Below, piece by piece: positions 1 through 9,111 of a stretch of 64,000 nt of DNA (position 1 is the stretch's first letter; each line of letters begins with the position of its first letter). A program made the translations under genes and the position numbers. Under the pieces are notes generated by a model that saw only the letters and a list, made by a program, of their open reading frames with translations, ran no database searches and was not told the origin of the DNA. Source of the stretch: Dyadobacter sp. SG02 (GTDB lineage Bacteria > Bacteroidota > Bacteroidia > Cytophagales > Spirosomataceae); contig NZ_FNYL01000003.1 in the NCBI RefSeq assembly GCF_900109045.1, forward strand, positions 124,001-188,000, given 5' to 3'.

Positions 1-762
1 TATTTCCCTCCTCAACTGAACAACCACGGTGGCGATTTTCCCTATACATTCATTGGTATCGCTCCCGGTACTACCAAAGAGCAGATCAAAGAGTGTCTGA
101 TGAACTTTACCAAGGGCGACAATAAGATTACCAATTACTCCCAGGCGTTTCGTCTGGAACCGGGAACAGGCTGGGATGTTCCTCCTGGCATGTTACATGC
201 GCCAGGCAGCTTGTGTACCTATGAGCCTCAAAAAGCATCAGATATTTTTGCGATGTATCAATCTCTTGTTAATGAGGCTGTTATTCCGGAAGAATTGCTT
301 TGGAAAGGAACGCCGAAAGACAGGATTGGCGATTATGACCTGTTGATGGAAGTAATCGACTGGGATTTGAATGTAAATCCTAATTTGATGGAAAAGCATT
401 TCATGCGCCCCAAACCGGTAAAAGATGTCGCTGCGATGGCGGAAGAAGGGTATAGTGAAAACTGGATTTGCTATAAAAACGAGGCTTACAGTGCCAAGGA
501 ACTTACCGTTTTTCCAGGACAGACTGTTACCATTACCGACGCTGCCGCATACGGAATGATTGTGATGCAGGGCCATGGTAAATTCGGTGTGTGGGATATC
601 GAAACCCCTGCATTGATCCGCTACGGACAGTTGACCAACGACGAGTATTTCGTAAGCGAAACCGCCGCGACTGAAGGCGTTACGATCAGCAACCCGTCCA
701 AAACCGACCCGATTGTGATTTTAAAGCACTTCGGTCCAGGTAACCCTGATTTAGTATTGTAA
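1..762 (+). CDS. Cupin-fold sugar-metabolism protein (5' end outside window)
   Basis: The frame is open from base 1, so the gene starts upstream; 253 residues are visible. The stretch with PPGMLHAPGS and a later segment with FPGQTVTITD and GHGKFGV look like two cupin (beta-sandwich) halves, as in type I phosphomannose isomerase-like proteins. The histidine in the MLHAPG motif is a plausible metal ligand. It is the first visible gene of a sugar operon and lies 21 bases before a sugar isomerase. A role in isomerising or binding a sugar or sugar acid is inferred from fold and context; the substrate is unknown. The end is a clean TAA. Confidence 0.7.
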   Translation, partial: YFPPQLNNHGGDFPYTFIGIAPGTTKEQIKECLMNFTKGDNKITNYSQAFRLEPGTGWDVPPGMLHAPGSLCTYEPQKASDIFAMYQSLVNEAVIPEELLWKGTPKDRIGDYDLLMEVIDWDLNVNPNLMEKHFMRPKPVKDVAAMAEEGYSENWICYKNEAYSAKELTVFPGQTVTITDAAAYGMIVMQGHGKFGVWDIETPALIRYGQLTNDEYFVSETAATEGVTISNPSKTDPIVILKHFGPGNPDLVL

Positions 763-783
763 AAAACTAAAATTCCTTAAACC

Positions 784-1818
784 ATGCCTGAAAATAATTT
801 CCCTAAACTCCACAATGCCACATGGCCTGGTATCGTGGGCAAAGGTTCCGACTCGGAGCCGATCATTCCTTTTGATACACTGTTGGAAAAAACCGCTGCC
901 GCGGAGGTAGACGGCGTGAAGTTTGACGGTGTCGATATCGGTCTTTTCGACGAGCATATCGGCGAATACCTGAATGCAGCCGATGGCGGTAAGCGCCTGG
1001 CCGACAAACTGGCGGGGTATAACCTCGAAGCCGGAAGTCTGGTAGCCAATGTATGGGCCGGTTCGGCGATGGGCAGCCAGGATGCCCGCGATACGTTTGT
1101 GGAGCAGGTACGTAAGGCATGCGAATTCGGTAAGCAACTCCGCGACGCCGGTATCCGTAACGGTGGCGTGATTCGCATCGACTCCGCTGCTTCGCCGGAA
1201 GCATGGTCGGCCGACCCGAAAGGCAATACCAAACAAATTGCGGAAACTTTCAGACGTGCGGCCGACGTGGCAGCCGATTTCGGCGAACGCCTGGCTGCCG
1301 AAGGCGAAATCTGCTGGGGTGGCATGCACAGCTGGAAAGCGATGATCGATACACTCGAAGCGACAGACCGCCCGAATGTAGGTTTCCAGGCTGATATGTC
1401 GCATACATTCCTTTACCTGCTGGGCTACAATGCGCCGGAAGACCGCATTCTGCCCGCCGATTTCCAATGGGATGATCGCGCTACTTTGGATGAGGCCTTC
1501 AAGAAAATGACCGCCGCGCTGCGTCCGTGGACCATCGATTTCCACGTAGCACAAAACGACGGAACCGTTCACGGAACCGGCTCACACGATAAAACCGGCC
1601 GCCACTGCCTCGCAACCGACCCGAATGGCAAGCTCGACATTGTACACCACGCAGGCTTCTGGCTCCGCGACGAGAAAGGCGAACTCACGAAAGCATTCCG
1701 CCACATTTGCTGGGACGGCTGTATGTTCCCGAATGAGGTAATGTACAAGCAGGAAACGTGGAACGACATCCTCGCTGCGCTCGTGAAAGTGCGTAATGCG
1801 CACGGGTGGCAGGCGTAA
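784..1818 (+). CDS. Sugar isomerase/epimerase, TIM-barrel (xylose isomerase-like)
   Basis: This 344-residue protein has features of the AP endonuclease 2/xylose isomerase-like barrel family. Candidate metal ligands occur in the expected order: Glu in [12 protein letters not shown] (near residue 178), Asp and His in FQADMSH (near 203), and His in [10 protein letters not shown] (near 257). Such enzymes interconvert keto and aldo sugars or epimerise them in the cytoplasm. It has no signal peptide. It lies between a cupin protein and a Gfo/Idh/MocA dehydrogenase, a trio typical of uncommon-sugar or inositol-type catabolism. The ATG at 784 follows an A-rich leader without a clear Shine-Dalgarno. 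Substrate not predictable from sequence alone. Confidence 0.82.
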   Translation: MPENNFPKLHNATWPGIVGKGSDSEPIIPFDTLLEKTAAAEVDGVKFDGVDIGLFDEHIGEYLNAADGGKRLADKLAGYNLEAGSLVANVWAGSAMGSQDARDTFVEQVRKACEFGKQLRDAGIRNGGVIRIDSAASPEAWSADPKGNTKQIAETFRRAADVAADFGERLAAEGEICWGGMHSWKAMIDTLEATDRPNVGFQADMSHTFLYLLGYNAPEDRILPADFQWDDRATLDEAFKKMTAALRPWTIDFHVAQNDGTVHGTGSHDKTGRHCLATDPNGKLDIVHHAGFWLRDEKGELTKAFRHICWDGCMFPNEVMYKQETWNDILAALVKVRNAHGWQA

Positions 1819-1886
1819 GCGTTTTCGAATATTCCAAAAACCTAAGGCTCGAAGCAACACGCTGAAAGCCCCAACCAACAAAACCA

Positions 1887-3047
1887 ATGTCAGAAAAAAA
1901 ACAAATACGCGTTGCCCTGATCGGTTCCGGTTTGATGGGCCGCACGCATACCAATGGTTATAAAAGAATCGGGGACTTTTTCCCGGAACTCGAATACCGC
2001 CCGGTGCTGGCGGCCGTATGTTCCCGCAACGAGGAGAAAGTGAAGGCTTTCGCCGAGCAGTGGGGCTACGAGTCGTACGAAACGGACTGGCGGAAAATCA
2101 TCGAACGCGACGATATCGATGCGGTGGATATTTGTACGCCGAACGATACCCATGCAGAGATCGCATTGGCGGCGGCGGCAAAAGGTAAGATGATCCTTTG
2201 CGAAAAACCGCTTGCACGTACACTCGCGGAGGCGAAAACAATGGTGGATGCTATTGAAAAAGCAGGTGTTAAAAACACGGTCTGGTATAACTACCGCCGC
2301 GTACCTGCCGTGACTTTGGCGAAACAAATAGTGGATTCAGGTAAGCTGGGCCGTATTTTCCATTACCGCGCGAACTTCCTGCAAGACTGGACGATCAGCC
2401 CGGATGTACCGCAGGGCGGAACCGCTACCTGGCGCCTCGATGTGGACGCGGCGGGTTCCGGCGTAACCGGCGACTTGCTCGCGCACTGTATCGACACCGC
2501 GATGTGGATCAATGGCGGTATCAAGGATGTGTCGGCCGTGGCTGAGACATTCATCAAAGAACGCAAACATGCAGGCACCGGAGAAGTTCAGAAAGTGGGC
2601 ATCGACGACGCTTGTATCTTCCATTGCCATTTCGACAACGGCTCATTGGGCTTGTTCGAATCTACGCGTTATGCGCGTGGCCACAAGGCGCTTTATACTT
2701 TTGAAATCAATGGTGAGCATGCTTCTATCCGCTGGGATTTGCATGATCTGAACCGACTGGAATATTTCGATCACGCCGACGACTCGATCGTTCGTGGATG
2801 GAGGTCTATCCTGGTGACCGACGGCGACCAACCTTACATGAAACGTTGGTGGATCCCGGGTACCAGCATTGGTTATGAGCATTCGTTCATACACCAGGCG
2901 GCGGATTTCTTCGAAAGCCTGCAAACCGGCAAACCTTGCTCACCGACTTTCAAAGACGCTTACGAAACGCAGAAAGTGTGCGAAGCGGTACTCGATTCGG
3001 CGGCTTCCAAAAGCTGGAAGGATACCGGCGTACACTGGGAAGGTTAA
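1887..3047 (+). CDS. Gfo/Idh/MocA family oxidoreductase
   Basis: 386 residues. The N-terminal Rossmann domain begins with [13 protein letters not shown] (residues 9-21), a dinucleotide site. The family motif EKP is seen in CEKPLARTL near residue 105, where the Lys normally takes part in catalysis. The C-terminal alpha/beta domain carries HCID (near residue 200), consistent with the usual catalytic region. Members oxidise or reduce hydroxyls of sugars, inositols and related polyols with NAD(P). No export signal, so it acts in the cytoplasm, unlike the paralogue at 7430. It sits between the isomerase and the ABC importer genes, so it probably acts on the imported sugar (inference). Confidence 0.86.
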   Translation: MSEKKQIRVALIGSGLMGRTHTNGYKRIGDFFPELEYRPVLAAVCSRNEEKVKAFAEQWGYESYETDWRKIIERDDIDAVDICTPNDTHAEIALAAAAKGKMILCEKPLARTLAEAKTMVDAIEKAGVKNTVWYNYRRVPAVTLAKQIVDSGKLGRIFHYRANFLQDWTISPDVPQGGTATWRLDVDAAGSGVTGDLLAHCIDTAMWINGGIKDVSAVAETFIKERKHAGTGEVQKVGIDDACIFHCHFDNGSLGLFESTRYARGHKALYTFEINGEHASIRWDLHDLNRLEYFDHADDSIVRGWRSILVTDGDQPYMKRWWIPGTSIGYEHSFIHQAADFFESLQTGKPCSPTFKDAYETQKVCEAVLDSAASKSWKDTGVHWEG

Positions 3048-3067
3048 TCCAATAATGCATTCATAAT

Positions 3068-3114
3068 CTGAGGCTTTAACCGGATCTGTTCTGCGGATAG
3101 GGTTAAAGCCTCAG
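3068..3114 (+). terminator. 14-bp stem-loop inside the sugar operon
   Basis: CTGAGGCTTTAACC at 3068-3081 pairs perfectly with GGTTAAAGCCTCAG at 3101-3114 around a 19-base loop. It lies in the 80-base gap between the dehydrogenase and the ABC ATPase. The run of T after it is short (TTTCGATA), so it may be a weak terminator, an attenuator or an mRNA-stabilising hairpin that sets different levels for enzymes and transporter. Confidence 0.6.
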
Positions 3115-3127
3115 TTTCGATACTGGT

Positions 3128-4630
3128 ATGTCCGACTACATTCTGAGGGTTAAGGAAATTTCCAAGTCATTCTCCGGCGTCAAAGCGTTGGACAATATTC
3201 ATTTTGACCTGAAAAAAGGCGAAGTGCATGCCTTAATGGGCGAAAATGGGGCTGGGAAATCCACTTTCATGAAAATACTGATCGGACTGCTGACGCCGGA
3301 TTCCGGGGAGGTTTTGCTGGAAGGCGAAAACCTGGTAGGAAGCAATGTGAATGAAACTTTGAAAAAAGGCATTTGCATGATCCATCAGGAAATCCTGATC
3401 ATTCCCGAACTGACCGTGGCGCAGAATATTTTTCTGGGCAGAGAAAGGGAAGTTTCGGGGAAAAGCGGCGTGTTGTCCGGTTGGTTGAATGATGCTGAAA
3501 TTAATCAGCGTGCGGCTGCATTGCTGGATCGAATGGGTGTTAATATCGCTCCGAAGGCGAAGATGAAGCACCTCAGCGTGGCACAAATGCAAATGGTCGA
3601 GATCGCGAAGGCTATTTCGCACAATGCCAAAGTGATCATCATGGACGAGCCGACTTCGGCGATTTCCGACAAAGAGGTAGCGACATTGTTCCAGATCATC
3701 CGGGATTTGAAAGCGCAGGGTGTCAGCATCATTTATATTTCCCATAAAATGGATGAGATATTCCGGATCTCGGACACCATTACGGTGCTGCGCGACGGGA
3801 AATACATCGGTGCCAAATCCGCCGCAGAACTCGATTACAATGCATTAATCGCCATGATGGTCGGCCGGGAGATCGATCAGATGTTTCCGGAAGCGACGCA
3901 GCCCCTTGGACAGGAAGTACTTTCGGTGCGGAACCTGGGCAGGGCGGGCAAGTTTTGGAATATCAGTTTTAATGTAAAATCCGGAGAAATACTGGGGTTA
4001 GCAGGACTAATGGGTGCGGGTAGGACTGAAATCGCCAGGGCGATATTCGGGCTGGACCAATGGGATGAGGGAGAAATCACGATCAAAGATTCTCCGCTTC
4101 ATGCGCGTACGCCGCGCGAGGCCATCGACCGGGGCATCGGCTACGTGAGCGAGGATCGGAAAGGGCTTGGGTTTATTCCCCGGATGTCTGTGAAGGACAA
4201 TATCACGCTTTCGAGCATGAACAATCACCGCAAAGGCGGTTTTATCGACACACACAGCGAACAGTCGGCCACCGAAAAAATGATCGCCGATTTGAAGATC
4301 AAAACGGCCGGTACCGGTCAGCATGTAACCTATTTGAGCGGGGGAAACCAGCAAAAAGTCGTCATCGGCAAAGTACTGCTCGCTTCGCCCGAAATCATCA
4401 TTCTCGACGAGCCGACACGTGGCGTTGACGTCGGGGCGAAATTTGAAATTTATAAACTGATCCGCAGCCTCGCCGACCGGGGCATGGCGGTCATCATGAT
4501 ATCATCGGAGCTGCCGGAAATCCTGGGCCTCAGCGACCGGATACTGGTGTTGTCCAAAGGCAAACAAACCGCGCTGCTTTCAAAGGCGGAAGCTACGCAG
4601 GAGGTGATTATGCAGTATGCGGTAGCGTAA
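3128..4630 (+). CDS. Sugar ABC transporter ATP-binding protein (RbsA/MglA type)
   Basis: 500 residues with two ABC domains, the size of the RbsA/MglA/AraG family (about 500). Domain 1 has Walker A GENGAGKST near residue 39 and a Walker B-like IIMDEPTSAIS near 175; its signature is the degenerate LSVAQMQM. Domain 2 has the family's reduced P-loop LMGAGRTE near 295, an intact signature LSGGNQQK near 400 and IILDEPTRGVD. It should power sugar import with the permease and binding protein that follow. It is the first gene of the transporter part of the operon, after an internal hairpin. The substrate class is a monosaccharide (family knowledge); the exact sugar is unknown. Confidence 0.93.
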   Translation: MSDYILRVKEISKSFSGVKALDNIHFDLKKGEVHALMGENGAGKSTFMKILIGLLTPDSGEVLLEGENLVGSNVNETLKKGICMIHQEILIIPELTVAQNIFLGREREVSGKSGVLSGWLNDAEINQRAAALLDRMGVNIAPKAKMKHLSVAQMQMVEIAKAISHNAKVIIMDEPTSAISDKEVATLFQIIRDLKAQGVSIIYISHKMDEIFRISDTITVLRDGKYIGAKSAAELDYNALIAMMVGREIDQMFPEATQPLGQEVLSVRNLGRAGKFWNISFNVKSGEILGLAGLMGAGRTEIARAIFGLDQWDEGEITIKDSPLHARTPREAIDRGIGYVSEDRKGLGFIPRMSVKDNITLSSMNNHRKGGFIDTHSEQSATEKMIADLKIKTAGTGQHVTYLSGGNQQKVVIGKVLLASPEIIILDEPTRGVDVGAKFEIYKLIRSLADRGMAVIMISSELPEILGLSDRILVLSKGKQTALLSKAEATQEVIMQYAVA

Positions 4631-4637
4631 GCGGTGC

Positions 4638-4656
4638 CGACGGCCGACCGCCGATG
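4638..4656 (+). repeat. 19-bp intergenic repeat, copy 1
   Basis: CGACGGCCGACCGCCGATG occurs here, just after the ATPase stop codon, and again unchanged at 5693-5711 just after the permease stop codon. Each copy contains a small stem (CGGC, 5-base loop, GCCG). In both places an ATGAAAC string follows about 20 bases later. Confidence 0.75.
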
Positions 4657-4747
4657 AATTACAGTGAATGTAACCATGAAACATTGTCCGTGAACGGCCG
4701 TGAGAGGTCAGACCAAACCAAACAATGTTGCCATACCCAACCAACGC

Positions 4748-5680
4748 ATGAACAGACTCTCCAAACTGGGCCAGTACGGCATCTTCTTCGCATTTGCATT
4801 GATATGCCTGGTGCTGGCATTGAGTACGCCGAAGTTTTTTACCGTTTCTAACCTGCTGATTATCGGTAATCAGGTGTCGATCAACGCATTGCTGGCATTT
4901 GGCGTCACGTTTGTGATCATTACCGGCGGGATCGACCTTTCGCTGGGTTCGATGGTAGCCGTAACGGGCGTAGCCGCCGCGAGTTTCGCGCATCCTGATA
5001 CTTATCCGCTTGTGATACCATTGTTGGTCGGGCTGGGTGCCGGTTCGGCGATGGGCGCATTCAACGGCCTCGTGATTACGAAAAGCAAAGTGCCACCATT
5101 CATCGTCACGTTAGGAACAATGACGATCGGCCGGGGGCTTGCATTAATCCTGAGTAAAGGGCGGCCCGTTTCAAATCTTTCCGACGCATTCAACTTCATT
5201 GGTGGAGGCAATATCGCAGGCATTCCATTCCCGATCATTATTCTGCTCATCGCATTTGCAGTTTGTTCTGTTGTTTTAAATAAAACCATCCTCGGGCGCT
5301 ATATGTACGCGGTGGGGGGCAACGAGCCTGCTGCGCGTGCGTCGGGTATACGTGTGAGCCGTGTCAAAATGTGGGTATATACCATTTGCGGGTTGCTTTC
5401 TGCATTGGGTGGTATCCTGCTCACCTCCCGCATTACCACCGGACAACCCAATGCGGGCGCCGGATTCGAGCTGGATGCAATTGCCGCAGCCATTATCGGT
5501 GGTACCAGCACCTCGGGCGGTACGGGAACCATGACAGGCACGTTGATCGGCGCACTCCTGATCGGTGTGATCAGCAACAGCCTGGATTTGCTGAATGTGA
5601 CTTCTTACTACCAGCAAGTGGTGATGGGTGTGATCATTATCGGGGCGGTGGTGCTGGATGGGGTGGGGAAGAAGGATTGA
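4748..5680 (+). CDS. Sugar ABC transporter permease (RbsC type)
   Basis: 310 residues from the ATG at 4748 (MNRLSKLGQYG). A GTG at 4700 would add 16 hydrophilic residues with no family counterpart, so the ATG is preferred. The protein is very hydrophobic, with about eight to ten membrane segments starting near residue 9. The cytoplasmic loop near residue 200 reads GGNEPAARASGI, which fits the EAA-type loop of ribose/galactose permeases that contacts the ATPase. FVIITGGIDLSLGS near residue 58 is a hallmark stretch of RbsC-like proteins. It is bracketed by the two copies of the 19-bp repeat and is transcribed with its ATPase and binding protein. Confidence 0.92.
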   Translation: MNRLSKLGQYGIFFAFALICLVLALSTPKFFTVSNLLIIGNQVSINALLAFGVTFVIITGGIDLSLGSMVAVTGVAAASFAHPDTYPLVIPLLVGLGAGSAMGAFNGLVITKSKVPPFIVTLGTMTIGRGLALILSKGRPVSNLSDAFNFIGGGNIAGIPFPIIILLIAFAVCSVVLNKTILGRYMYAVGGNEPAARASGIRVSRVKMWVYTICGLLSALGGILLTSRITTGQPNAGAGFELDAIAAAIIGGTSTSGGTGTMTGTLIGALLIGVISNSLDLLNVTSYYQQVVMGVIIIGAVVLDGVGKKD

Positions 5681-5692
5681 TTAATATAAATT

Positions 5693-5711
5693 CGACGGCC
5701 GACCGCCGATG
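5693..5711 (+). repeat. 19-bp intergenic repeat, copy 2
   Basis: Identical to 4638-4656. It starts 12 bases after the permease stop and ends 18 bases before the ATG of the binding protein, so it may affect translation of the binding protein or local mRNA decay. Confidence 0.75.
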
Positions 5712-5729
5712 GCTTAATGACATAGATTT

Positions 5730-6671
5730 ATGAAACGTAACTTAATTTTTGCTACCCTTATCGCTGCCGCGTCGCTTGCTGGCTGTAATCAATCATCGGA
5801 CAAAGAGTCGGGATCGGACGGAGGTAAAAAACTGGTGATCGGCGCGACGATGCTGAGTATGCAGAACGAGTTTATCGTAAATGTGAGCGATGCGATGGAA
5901 GCGAAGGCCAAAGAAATGGGCGTGGAGCTGATTACTGTCGATGCAGAGCGCTCTGCATTGAAGCAAGTGGAACAGGTCGAAAGCTTTATCGGCCAGGGTG
6001 TGGACGCGATCATCATGAATCCCTGCGAAGTGGAAGCGAGCTCACCGGCCGTCAAACTGGCAATGGACGCTAAAATTCCTATTATCAATGTCAATTCCGA
6101 AACATCTGCCAAGCCCACCGCATTTGTTGGCTCGGACGATACCGAATCTGCACGCATTGCGATGAAATACATTGCCGAAAAGCTCGGCGGCAAAGGGAAT
6201 GTGCTGATGATGCACGGTTTCATGGGTCAGGCCGCGCAAATCAGGCGCGATAATGGTGCGAAGGAAATCCTGAAAGCCAATCCGGGCCTCAAACTGCTCG
6301 CGGAGCAAACCGGCGAATGGGACCGTGCCAAAGGAATGTCCCTTACCGAGAACTGGATTCAATCCTACGGAGACAAGATCAACGCGATTTTTGCACAAAA
6401 CGACGAAATGGGCATGGGCGCCGTGAAAGCACTCGAAGCTGCGGGTTTAAAGGGTAAGGTGCTCGTGGTGAGTGTAGACGCTATTCCCGACGCATTACAA
6501 GCCGTAAAAAAAGGAACATTGGACGCCACCGTTTTCCAGAATGCCAAAGAACAAGGCGGAAAAGCGATTGAGACGGCGGTGAAAGCGGCTAAGAAAGAGG
6601 CGTTTGAGAAGGAGGTGTTGATTCCATTTCAGTTGGTGGATAAGGGGAACGTTGAGAAGTTTTTGAAATAG
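5730..6671 (+). CDS. Sugar ABC transporter substrate-binding lipoprotein (RbsB type)
   Basis: 313 residues. The N-terminus has a basic start, a hydrophobic core and the lipobox LAGC (Cys near residue 19), so it is a lipoprotein. The mature part is a periplasmic-binding protein of the ribose/LacI-like fold: VIGATMLSMQNEFIVN near residue 36 is the first strand and ligand loop, GVDAIIMNP near 91 and QNDEMGMGAVKALE near 225 are typical later strands. It delivers the sugar to the permease encoded just upstream. Having the binding protein last, after ATPase and permease, is a common order. Its stop codon is one base from the convergent gene at 6673. Confidence 0.92.
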   Translation: MKRNLIFATLIAAASLAGCNQSSDKESGSDGGKKLVIGATMLSMQNEFIVNVSDAMEAKAKEMGVELITVDAERSALKQVEQVESFIGQGVDAIIMNPCEVEASSPAVKLAMDAKIPIINVNSETSAKPTAFVGSDDTESARIAMKYIAEKLGGKGNVLMMHGFMGQAAQIRRDNGAKEILKANPGLKLLAEQTGEWDRAKGMSLTENWIQSYGDKINAIFAQNDEMGMGAVKALEAAGLKGKVLVVSVDAIPDALQAVKKGTLDATVFQNAKEQGGKAIETAVKAAKKEAFEKEVLIPFQLVDKGNVEKFLK

Positions 6672-6672
6672 A

Positions 6673-6822
6673 CTACCGTTTTAACGCACGGAGCCTTTCG
6701 AGTCCCCCGCTTTCAATAAACTCCCGGGTGGCTTCCATTTTTTCTTTGAGAATCGCCTGGACCTTAGGGTCGGCAAGTACTCTTTTTTTGCGGTCTTCGA
6801 AACTCTCAACCGGTGTTTTCAT
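6673..6822 (-). CDS. 49-residue charged protein, partner of the DUF6934-type gene
   Basis: A 50-codon frame starts at ATG 6822 and ends with TAG at 6673. Its ATG shares four bases (ATGA) with the stop codon of the upstream gene, a typical sign of translational coupling. The product begins MKTPVESFEDRKKRVLAD and is rich in Lys, Arg and Glu; it is predicted to be largely helical and soluble. I do not recognise a characterised family. Its size, charge and tight coupling to a DUF6934-type gene would suit an antitoxin or accessory subunit, but that is speculation. The stop is one base from the sugar-binding protein stop, tail to tail. Confidence 0.7.
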   Translation of the reverse strand: MKTPVESFEDRKKRVLADPKVQAILKEKMEATREFIESGGLERLRALKR

Positions 6823-7268
6823 CGCTGTCTAAGTTTTAAAATGTAAACTTGATAGGTTTTATTAAGCTCAAATGGCTCAACAACAGTGCCGCTGTCACCA
6901 TAAATTTCGTAATACTTTTGAATATTTGAAAGCTCTTTTCCAAGAACCATCCTGTACAGACGGCTCTTGGCGGGTGTGTTACCCTGGATTTTTATCTCGG
7001 CGTAGGGGTATCGCTCCAAAAAGATACGTAAGCATTCCGAGACAGTCGACATGACTTTTTCTAAGTCGAGATTGTTTTCCGGGGAAGCAATATCACTTAG
7101 TTCTCCATTCGGAAGTACATCTAACAGCGCCAGATTGAAAAGTCCGTTACTATGCGGAAATTCTGTAAAAAGCACCGCTTTTCGAATAGTTCTCTCGAAA
7201 CTGACGCTTACGAACTCAAAATAAAGTTGGTCATTATCCGACTGAAAAGGATAAAACTCTGACTGCAT
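6819..7268 (-). CDS. DUF6934-type protein of unknown function
   Basis: 149 residues, soluble, without signal peptide or membrane segment. The pattern (QLYFEFVSVS, then KAVLFTEF, NLALLDVLPNGELSD, a helix with ERYPYAEIKIQGNTPAKSRLYRMVL and a C-terminal VYILKLR) matches my memory of the Bacteroidota family DUF6934; not verified. The GNTPAKSRLYR segment (near residues 95-105) with conserved-looking polar residues may be the functional loop. The gene is visibly richer in A+T than its neighbours, which suggests recent transfer. It is followed without a gap by the 49-residue gene. No enzymatic role can be assigned. Confidence 0.72.
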   Translation of the reverse strand: MQSEFYPFQSDNDQLYFEFVSVSFERTIRKAVLFTEFPHSNGLFNLALLDVLPNGELSDIASPENNLDLEKVMSTVSECLRIFLERYPYAEIKIQGNTPAKSRLYRMVLGKELSNIQKYYEIYGDSGTVVEPFELNKTYQVYILKLRQR

Positions 7269-7429
7269 ACAAACGCTGGATTGTAAGTACCATATCGAAT
7301 GCAGGAAGTTGAGCCGCTACATGTCGCAAATGTAAAATAATCTTCCCTTAAAAGTAAAACGCCACGCTCCCCGCCCTTTTACCCCCGTATGGCATTTTGC
7401 CAGTTTCCTAAAACCAATCAAAACCACGA

Positions 7430-8797
7430 ATGAATACTTTCAATATCAACCGCCGTAGCTTTCTCCACGGGGCCACGGCTGCATTGGCACTTTCCACTTT
7501 CGGAGCGCAGGGAATGGACCTGATCAATCCCGCCAAAACATGGCGTGTAGGGTTAATTGGTACGGGTTGGTATGGTAAAAGTGATCTTTTCAGACTGATT
7601 CAGGTAGCGCCGGTGGAGGTGATCGCGCTTTGCGATGTAGATAAAAATCAATTGAACGAAGCGGGCAAACTGGTGAGCCAGCGGCAGAAATCGGGCAAGA
7701 CACCGAAACTGTACGGCGATTACCAGAAAATGCTTGCTGAAAACGAAATGGACATCGTACTGATCGGCACACCCGACCATTGGCATGCATTGCAAATGAT
7801 CGACGCGGTGAAGGCCGGTGCGCACGTGTATGTGCAAAAGCCTATTAGTGTGGACGTAATGGAAGGGGAAGCGATGGTGGCCGCAGCCCGCAAATATAAG
7901 AAGGTCGTACAGGTAGGAACGCAGCGGAAAAGCACGCCGCATTTGATCGACGCCAAGAAAAATATCGTGGATGCAGGCTTGCTGGGTAAGATTTCGCACG
8001 TCGAAATGTGCTGCTATTACCATATGCGGGCAAATGGTAACCCGCCGGTAGAAGCAGTTCCCGATTACCTGGATTACGAAAAATGGACCGGTCCCGCGCC
8101 CCTGCGCCCGTACGACGGCTCGCCACACGTGCGCTGGTGGAGAACGTTCATGGAATACGGCAACGGTATCACAGGCGATATGTGCGTGCACATGTTCGAC
8201 ACCGTGCGCTGGATGCTGAAACTGGGCTGGCCGAAAAAAATCTCGTCGACCGGTGGTATATATGTGCAGAAAGAAGGTAAGTCTAATATATCCGATACGC
8301 AATCGGCGATTTTCGAATATGACGGACTGAATTGTGTGTGGCAGCACCGCACTTGGGGAACGCCGAATAACCCCGATTACCCGTGGTCGTTTACGCTTTA
8401 TGGAGAAAAAGGAACGCTTTGGGCGAGTACCATGGCCTACGATTTCATTCCGCAGGGTAAAGGCGAGAAGATCCACAAGGATGTGGTTTATGAAAAAGAG
8501 AAGTATCCCGAAGACCTGAAAGAAGACAAGATCGAGCTGAATGCCGCACCCGCAACGCGCCTGCATATGCTCGACTTCCTGAGTGCGATCGAGAACAGCG
8601 GCAGGCCGGTTGCCGACATCGAAGAGGGGCATATTTCGACGTCCAGCTGCATTTTGGCAAATCTTTCGATGAAAACGGGCCGTTCAATTGTTTATGACCC
8701 AATAAAACGCGAAATTGTGGGTGATAGAGAAGCCAATGCATTACTTGCCCGCGCCTACCGGGCTCCTTACAAACATCCTGACTATAAACACGTCTAG
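7430..8797 (+). CDS. Tat-exported Gfo/Idh/MocA family oxidoreductase
   Basis: 455 residues. The N-terminus has a twin-arginine signal (NRRSFLHGATAALALS, residues 7-22), so the folded, cofactor-loaded enzyme is probably exported to the periplasm. The Rossmann domain starts at WRVGLIGTGWYGKSD near residue 38. The family EKP motif is VQKPISV near residue 137. The C-terminal domain includes MCVHMFDTVRWML with conserved His and Asp. Many Bacteroidota have such secreted dehydrogenases for sugar modification; some relatives act as glycosidases with bound NAD (family knowledge). It stands alone with its own terminator and is not part of the operon ending at 6671. Confidence 0.86.
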   Translation: MNTFNINRRSFLHGATAALALSTFGAQGMDLINPAKTWRVGLIGTGWYGKSDLFRLIQVAPVEVIALCDVDKNQLNEAGKLVSQRQKSGKTPKLYGDYQKMLAENEMDIVLIGTPDHWHALQMIDAVKAGAHVYVQKPISVDVMEGEAMVAAARKYKKVVQVGTQRKSTPHLIDAKKNIVDAGLLGKISHVEMCCYYHMRANGNPPVEAVPDYLDYEKWTGPAPLRPYDGSPHVRWWRTFMEYGNGITGDMCVHMFDTVRWMLKLGWPKKISSTGGIYVQKEGKSNISDTQSAIFEYDGLNCVWQHRTWGTPNNPDYPWSFTLYGEKGTLWASTMAYDFIPQGKGEKIHKDVVYEKEKYPEDLKEDKIELNAAPATRLHMLDFLSAIENSGRPVADIEEGHISTSSCILANLSMKTGRSIVYDPIKREIVGDREANALLARAYRAPYKHPDYKHV

Positions 8798-9111
8798 GAT
8801 AGGTCATTAAAGTTCGTGGTCCCTTATATATTCCCAGTACATCGCGTCCGGCAAAATCCGGGCGCGTTTTTGTTTCAGGCCTGTTTATTTTCAATGCGCG
8901 GCTGCAACAGACGAGGCCGGATCACGGTAAAGTTAAATAGCGGGTTTGAAGGGCCTGCAAACGTTTGAAACCGGTCAGAATAAGTAATTTAGGCGATCGA
9001 TATATCAGTTTTATTTGTTTATAAGTTTAATAGATGTTTCACAGGCATTTAAACCAAATCCCCTCTGAAACTGTCAGAGTAATGTAACATAACCAAACGT
9101 TCAAAAACACG
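8798..9111. other. Intergenic region with terminator and CAAACGTTTG palindrome
   Basis: 314 bases without a gene. It holds a terminator at 8843-8873 and a 10-bp palindrome CAAACGTTTG at 8958-8967. An A+T-rich part before 9112 probably contains the promoter of the DUF4136 gene, but I cannot place the boxes. Confidence 0.5.
8843..8873 (+). terminator. Rho-independent terminator after the exported dehydrogenase
   Basis: CGCGTCCGG (8843-8851) pairs with CCGGGCGCG (8858-8866), one G-T wobble, 6-base loop, followed by TTTTTGTTT. Confidence 0.75.

Noticed and set aside
751..1572. 273-codon minus-strand frame over the isomerase gene
   Set aside because: Antisense shadow; the plus strand has clear metal-site motifs.
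7553..8632. 359-codon minus-strand frame opposite the exported dehydrogenase
   Set aside because: Composition (rich in His, Arg and Phe) and lack of motifs show an antisense shadow of a clear gene.
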